Both the position numbers and the translations under genes were made by a program. A DNA stretch of 64,000 bases from VRUE01 sp963702175 (lineage in GTDB: Bacteria > Actinomycetota > Thermoleophilia > Solirubrobacterales > 70-9). The stretch spans positions 248,001 to 312,000 of the forward strand of contig OY969721.1 in the NCBI GenBank assembly GCA_963702175.1, in the 5' to 3' direction. Below, piece after piece: positions 61,277 to 64,000 of this stretch; position 1 is the first letter of the stretch; each line of letters opens with the position of its first letter. Below the pieces are notes generated by a model. That model was not told the origin of the DNA, searched no databases, and saw only the letters and a list, made by a program, of their open reading frames with translations.

Positions 61277-62940
61277 TGGCTGGATCCAAGCTGCGAGTCC
61301 TGCCGCTCGGCGGCTTGGGCGAGATCGGCAAGAACATGACCGTGGTCGAGTACGGCGGTCGCATCATCGTCGTCGACACCGGGCTGATGTTCCCGACCGC
61401 GGAGATGCTCGGCATCGACCTCGTCCTGCCCGACTTCTCTTACCTGCGCGACCGCGCCGACGACATCGAGGCGATCGTCCTCACCCACGGGCACGAGGAC
61501 CATGTCGGCGCCCTGCCCTACGTGCTGCGTGAGATCGGTTTACCGCCGGTGATCTACGGAGGGCTGCTGACGATCGGCATGGTCCGCTCGAAGCTGGACG
61601 AGCACAAGCTCAAGGACGCTCCGCTGGAGGAGCTGCCCGCCGGCGAGAAAGTGAACCTGGGCCCGTTCGAGCTGGAGCTGGTCCACCTCTCGCACTCGAT
61701 CCCCGACGCGCGCGGAGTGCTGCTGAGCACTGAGTTGGGCACGATGCTGATGACCGGCGACTACAAGTTCGACCAGACGCCGGTCGATGGGCGACCCGCC
61801 GACATCACCCGGCTCGCCGAGCTCGGGCGCGACGGCCTGCTGCTGCTCTGCGGCGACTCGACCAACGCCGACCGCCCCGGGATCGCGCCGTCGGAGTCGA
61901 GCGTCGGCCCGGCCCTGCTCGAGACCTTCTCAGGCTGCAAGGGGCGGATCATCGTCACCTCTTTCGCCTCCAACATCCACCGCGTCCAGCAGGTGATCGA
62001 CGCGGCGATCAAGCTGGACCGGCGGGTGGCGCTGGTCGGCCGCTCGATGCGCAAGAACTTCAACATCGCCTCCAACCTCGGGATCGCGGAAGCGCCCTCT
62101 GGCCTCTTCATCCAGCCGCGCGAGATCGAGAGCTTCCCCGACGACAAGGTCGTCGTAATCTCGACCGGCAGCCAGGGCGAGCCGCTCTCGGCGCTGCGCC
62201 GGATGGCCAACAACGACCACCGCGACGTCGAGCTACATTCAGGCGACACCGTGGTCTTCTCGGCTACGCCAGTGCCCGGCAACGAGCGTGCGGTCAACGA
62301 GACGATCGATCGCATCTACGAGATCGGCGCCAGCGTGGTGACTGCCAAGGATGCGCCGATCCATGCTTCGGGGCACGGCTGGCAGGAGGAGCTGAAGCTG
62401 ATGCTCAACCTGACCAAACCCCGCTATGTAATGCCGATCCACGGCGATCACCAGCGGTTGCGGCTGCACGCCGAGCTCGCCCACTCGGTCGGCATCGACC
62501 CGGAGTGCGTCTTCCAGGGCCGCAACGGCCTGCCCTTGGAACTTGATGCGAACGGCGCCCGCTTCGGCGAGGACGTGCACGCGGGAGTGATCTTCGTCGA
62601 CGGGGTCAACGTCGGCGAGCCGGACGACGTGGCTCTGCGTGACCGCCGTGAAATCTCTGCTGACGGCATCTTCATCGTCGTCGCGACGATCTCCTCCGAC
62701 GACGGCAGCGTCGTCGCTGACCCCGAGGTGATCTTCCGCGGGGTCAGCTTCGCGGCTGAGGCCGATGCCTTGGTCGACGAGCTGGGCGACGTGGTCGAGG
62801 ACTCACTCGAGGAGGCGGCCGAGGCGGGTAGGCGCGAGTTGCACTTGATCCAGGAGGACCTCCACGACGCGATCGCCGGGCTCGTCTACGAGAAGCTGCG
62901 CCGCCGGCCGATGATCCTGCCGGTCGTGGTCGAGGTTTGA
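61276..62940 (+). CDS. rnj: Ribonuclease J
   Basis: 554 residues. Metallo-beta-lactamase/beta-CASP nuclease with LGGLGEIGKNM, the zinc motif HGHEDH (71-76), LMTGDYKFD, and beta-CASP elements TSFASNIHRVQQ, STGSQGEPLSALRRM and PIHGDHQRL. It combines endo- and 5'-3' exonuclease activity in mRNA decay and rRNA processing. GTG 61276 overlaps the dapA stop by one base. The C-terminal domain is complete. Confidence 0.96.
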   Translation: MAGSKLRVLPLGGLGEIGKNMTVVEYGGRIIVVDTGLMFPTAEMLGIDLVLPDFSYLRDRADDIEAIVLTHGHEDHVGALPYVLREIGLPPVIYGGLLTIGMVRSKLDEHKLKDAPLEELPAGEKVNLGPFELELVHLSHSIPDARGVLLSTELGTMLMTGDYKFDQTPVDGRPADITRLAELGRDGLLLLCGDSTNADRPGIAPSESSVGPALLETFSGCKGRIIVTSFASNIHRVQQVIDAAIKLDRRVALVGRSMRKNFNIASNLGIAEAPSGLFIQPREIESFPDDKVVVISTGSQGEPLSALRRMANNDHRDVELHSGDTVVFSATPVPGNERAVNETIDRIYEIGASVVTAKDAPIHASGHGWQEELKLMLNLTKPRYVMPIHGDHQRLRLHAELAHSVGIDPECVFQGRNGLPLELDANGARFGEDVHAGVIFVDGVNVGEPDDVALRDRREISADGIFIVVATISSDDGSVVADPEVIFRGVSFAAEADALVDELGDVVEDSLEEAAEAGRRELHLIQEDLHDAIAGLVYEKLRRRPMILPVVVEV

Positions 62941-62954
62941 GCCCGTTCGGACTC

Positions 62955-62997
62955 TAAAAAAGGCCCGCCGGGACTATTGGGGAGATCCCGGCGGGCC
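62955..62997 (-). terminator. Intrinsic terminator for the histidine kinase gene
   Basis: GGCCCGCCGGGA (62962-62973) and TCCCGGCGGGCC (62986-62997) pair perfectly over 12 bases. An A run at 62956-62961 becomes the U tract on the minus strand, so it ends the kinase transcript; the plus strand lacks a T run, though the stem may also slow transcripts leaving rnj. Confidence 0.9.
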
Positions 62998-63044
62998 ATG
63001 TGTCTCGTCCGTAGCGGAACGTACCTCGGGTCGCTAAAGCGTCT

Positions 63045-64000
63045 CTAAAACTCTCCGGCGGGCGGGTCCTGTCTCGAAGGGAGGGGCCTGCGGGCGAGGT
63101 TTTCGTTCTCGGCCCCTCCCTTCGAGCCACCCGCCCGAGGAGCGTTTGCCAGAGGGACGCTGATGCGGAAGAGCGCGCCGCCGCTGTCTGCCCCGGACAC
63201 TTCGGCCGTACCGCCGTGGGAGCTTGCTACTGCGCGGACGATTGCGAGGCCGAGGCCGGTGCCGGTGTTGCCCGCGGTATCGGCGGTGCCGTCGCCGCGG
63301 GCGAAGCGGTCGAAGACGTGGGCGCGCAGGTCCTCGGGGATGCCGGGGCCGTCGTCGGAGACCTCGAGGACCGCCTCTTGGTCCTCGGCGTGGAGTCGCA
63401 GCCTGATCGTCGAGCTCGGGGGGGTGTGGCGGGCGGCGTTGTCTAGGAGGTTGAGCACCATCCTGTGGAGTTCATCCTCGTTGCCGTCGACGTAAAGTGA
63501 TCCGTCGGCTTCGATCTCGAGACCGCGATCGCCGAGGACGGGTGTTACCTCGGTCGCTGCGTCGCGACAGATCTCGGCCAGGTTGCAGCGATGCCGAGCG
63601 CTGGGGCGGCCGGCGTCGGCTCGGGCAAGCAGCAACAGGTCGGCCACGAGGCGGCTCATGCGGCGGGAAGAGCGCAGGGCCGACGCGACCATTGCAGCGT
63701 CCTCACCTTGTTGCGGCGTGCGCAGCGAGGCCTCCAGCAGCTCGAGGTTGGCTAGAACGCTGGTCAGCGGGGTGCGCAACTCGTGCGAGGCATCGGCGAC
63801 GAACTCGCGCTGCTTCTGCATCGCCGCCTCGCGCTCGCTGCGCGCCGCGTCGAGCGAGCGCAGCATCTGCTCCAGGGTCCGAGTCAGCTCGCCGACCTCG
63901 TCTTCGGCTCGTGGCTCGGGCATGTGGCTAGAGGGGTCTCCCGTGCCGGCGATCCGCCGAGCCGTCGCTGTCAGGGCGGCGACCGGCCGCATTGCCCGGG
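63045..64000 (-). CDS. Sensor histidine kinase, C-terminal part (cut by window edge)
   Basis: The N-terminal sensor and membrane part lies outside the window. Visible parts are the end of a HAMP domain (RPVAALTATARRIAGTGD ... DEVGELTRTLEQMLRSL), HisKA with the phosphorylated His in FVADASHELRTPLTSV, and HATPase with N box LLDNAARH, G1 SDDGPGIPED and G2 TGTGLGLAIVRAV. A response regulator gene would be expected further right. The last ~30 residues after ISVPLANAP are encoded by a palindromic element and end with an Arg/Pro-rich tail (LARRPLPSRQDPPAGEF). Confidence 0.93.
   Translation of the reverse strand, partial: RAMRPVAALTATARRIAGTGDPSSHMPEPRAEDEVGELTRTLEQMLRSLDAARSEREAAMQKQREFVADASHELRTPLTSVLANLELLEASLRTPQQGEDAAMVASALRSSRRMSRLVADLLLLARADAGRPSARHRCNLAEICRDAATEVTPVLGDRGLEIEADGSLYVDGNEDELHRMVLNLLDNAARHTPPSSTIRLRLHAEDQEAVLEVSDDGPGIPEDLRAHVFDRFARGDGTADTAGNTGTGLGLAIVRAVASSHGGTAEVSGADSGGALFRISVPLANAPRAGGSKGGAENENLARRPLPSRQDPPAGEF
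63060..63136. repeat. Palindromic element at the histidine kinase 3' end
   Basis: Inner arms CTCGAAGGGAGGGGCC (63073-63088) and GGCCCCTCCCTTCGAG (63111-63126) are exact reverse complements; outer arms GGGCGGGT (63060-63067) and ACCCGCCC (63129-63136) also pair, with unequal gaps. It is translated as the kinase's C-terminal tail and shares the GGGAGGGG core with the recJ and coaBC elements. Confidence 0.85.

Noticed and set aside
62955..62997. Terminator of rnj on the plus strand
   Set aside because: The T run lies on the minus-strand side only; the plus strand has no U tract after the stem.

Overview
The window is high-GC bacterial chromosome with densely packed, mostly start/stop-overlapping operons. 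An actinobacterial-type integration host factor (mihF), an actinobacterial PyrR-controlled pyrimidine operon, a dapB-dapA-RNase J block and promoters of the form TATANT close to the start codon point to Actinomycetota. The fused SecDF, the zinc-ribbon/PAS gene between ruvCAB and secDF, and the many small membrane proteins of unknown function make me favour the class Thermoleophilia (Solirubrobacterales-like). That last placement is inference, not proof.

Layout. 1-2.7 kb is an accretion zone: three ~145-bp direct repeats, each carrying an integrase-like C-terminal tail followed by the 3' half of a CAT-anticodon tRNA, separate a secreted repeat (beta-propeller-like) protein and a cupin. 2.7-9.3 kb holds signalling and envelope genes: a doubly degenerate GGDEF/HD-GYP membrane protein, a small zincin, a YjbQ-family enzyme, membrane proteins and an RpiR regulator. 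9.3-12.5 kb: pdxS-pdxT, an M29 aminopeptidase and a membrane protein. 12.5-15.5 kb: yebC-ruvC-ruvA-ruvB. 15.5-19.5 kb: zinc-ribbon/PAS gene, fused secDF and a small membrane gene, bounded by a 143-bp inverted repeat pair. 19.5-24.4 kb: recJ (with a perfect 26-bp palindrome inserted in frame) and relA. 24.4-29.4 kb, minus strand: corA, HIT hydrolase, phosphomannomutase, metallo-beta-lactamase-fold hydrolase, lipid kinase. 29.5-33.9 kb: SAM-I riboswitch, thrC-like gene, MoaD-like sulfur carrier, rfbF/rfbG-like sugar nucleotide genes and an SRAP protein. 34.6-35.7 kb: tRNA-Arg(CCG) and RNase Z. 35.8-38.8 kb: an acquired MmeI-like (type IIL) restriction-modification enzyme with a small upstream ORF. 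38.8-45.9 kb: pyrR-pyrB-pyrC-carA-carB with a PyrR-binding leader. 46.0-48.5 kb: mihF, gmk, rpoZ, coaBC. 48.6-56.1 kb: rimP-nusA-infB, rbfA-nrnA-truB-ribF, rpsO. 56.2-62.9 kb: pnp, M16 peptidase, dapB, dapA, rnj. The right edge cuts a sensor histidine kinase on the minus strand.

Most of the coding content is housekeeping: recombination repair, secretion, stringent response, pyrimidine synthesis, translation initiation, RNA decay and lysine precursors. The unusual material is mainly non-coding or at gene ends. A set of G-rich palindromic elements lies inside recJ, forms the ends of coaBC, nusA, the histidine kinase and possibly manB, and a long nested hairpin spans the whole moaD-rfbF intergenic region with the rfbF start codon in one arm. 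Together with the 143-bp inverted repeats around secDF, the two-state hairpin leader of rpsO and the repeat-delimited cassettes at the left edge, these are the best candidates for something undescribed.
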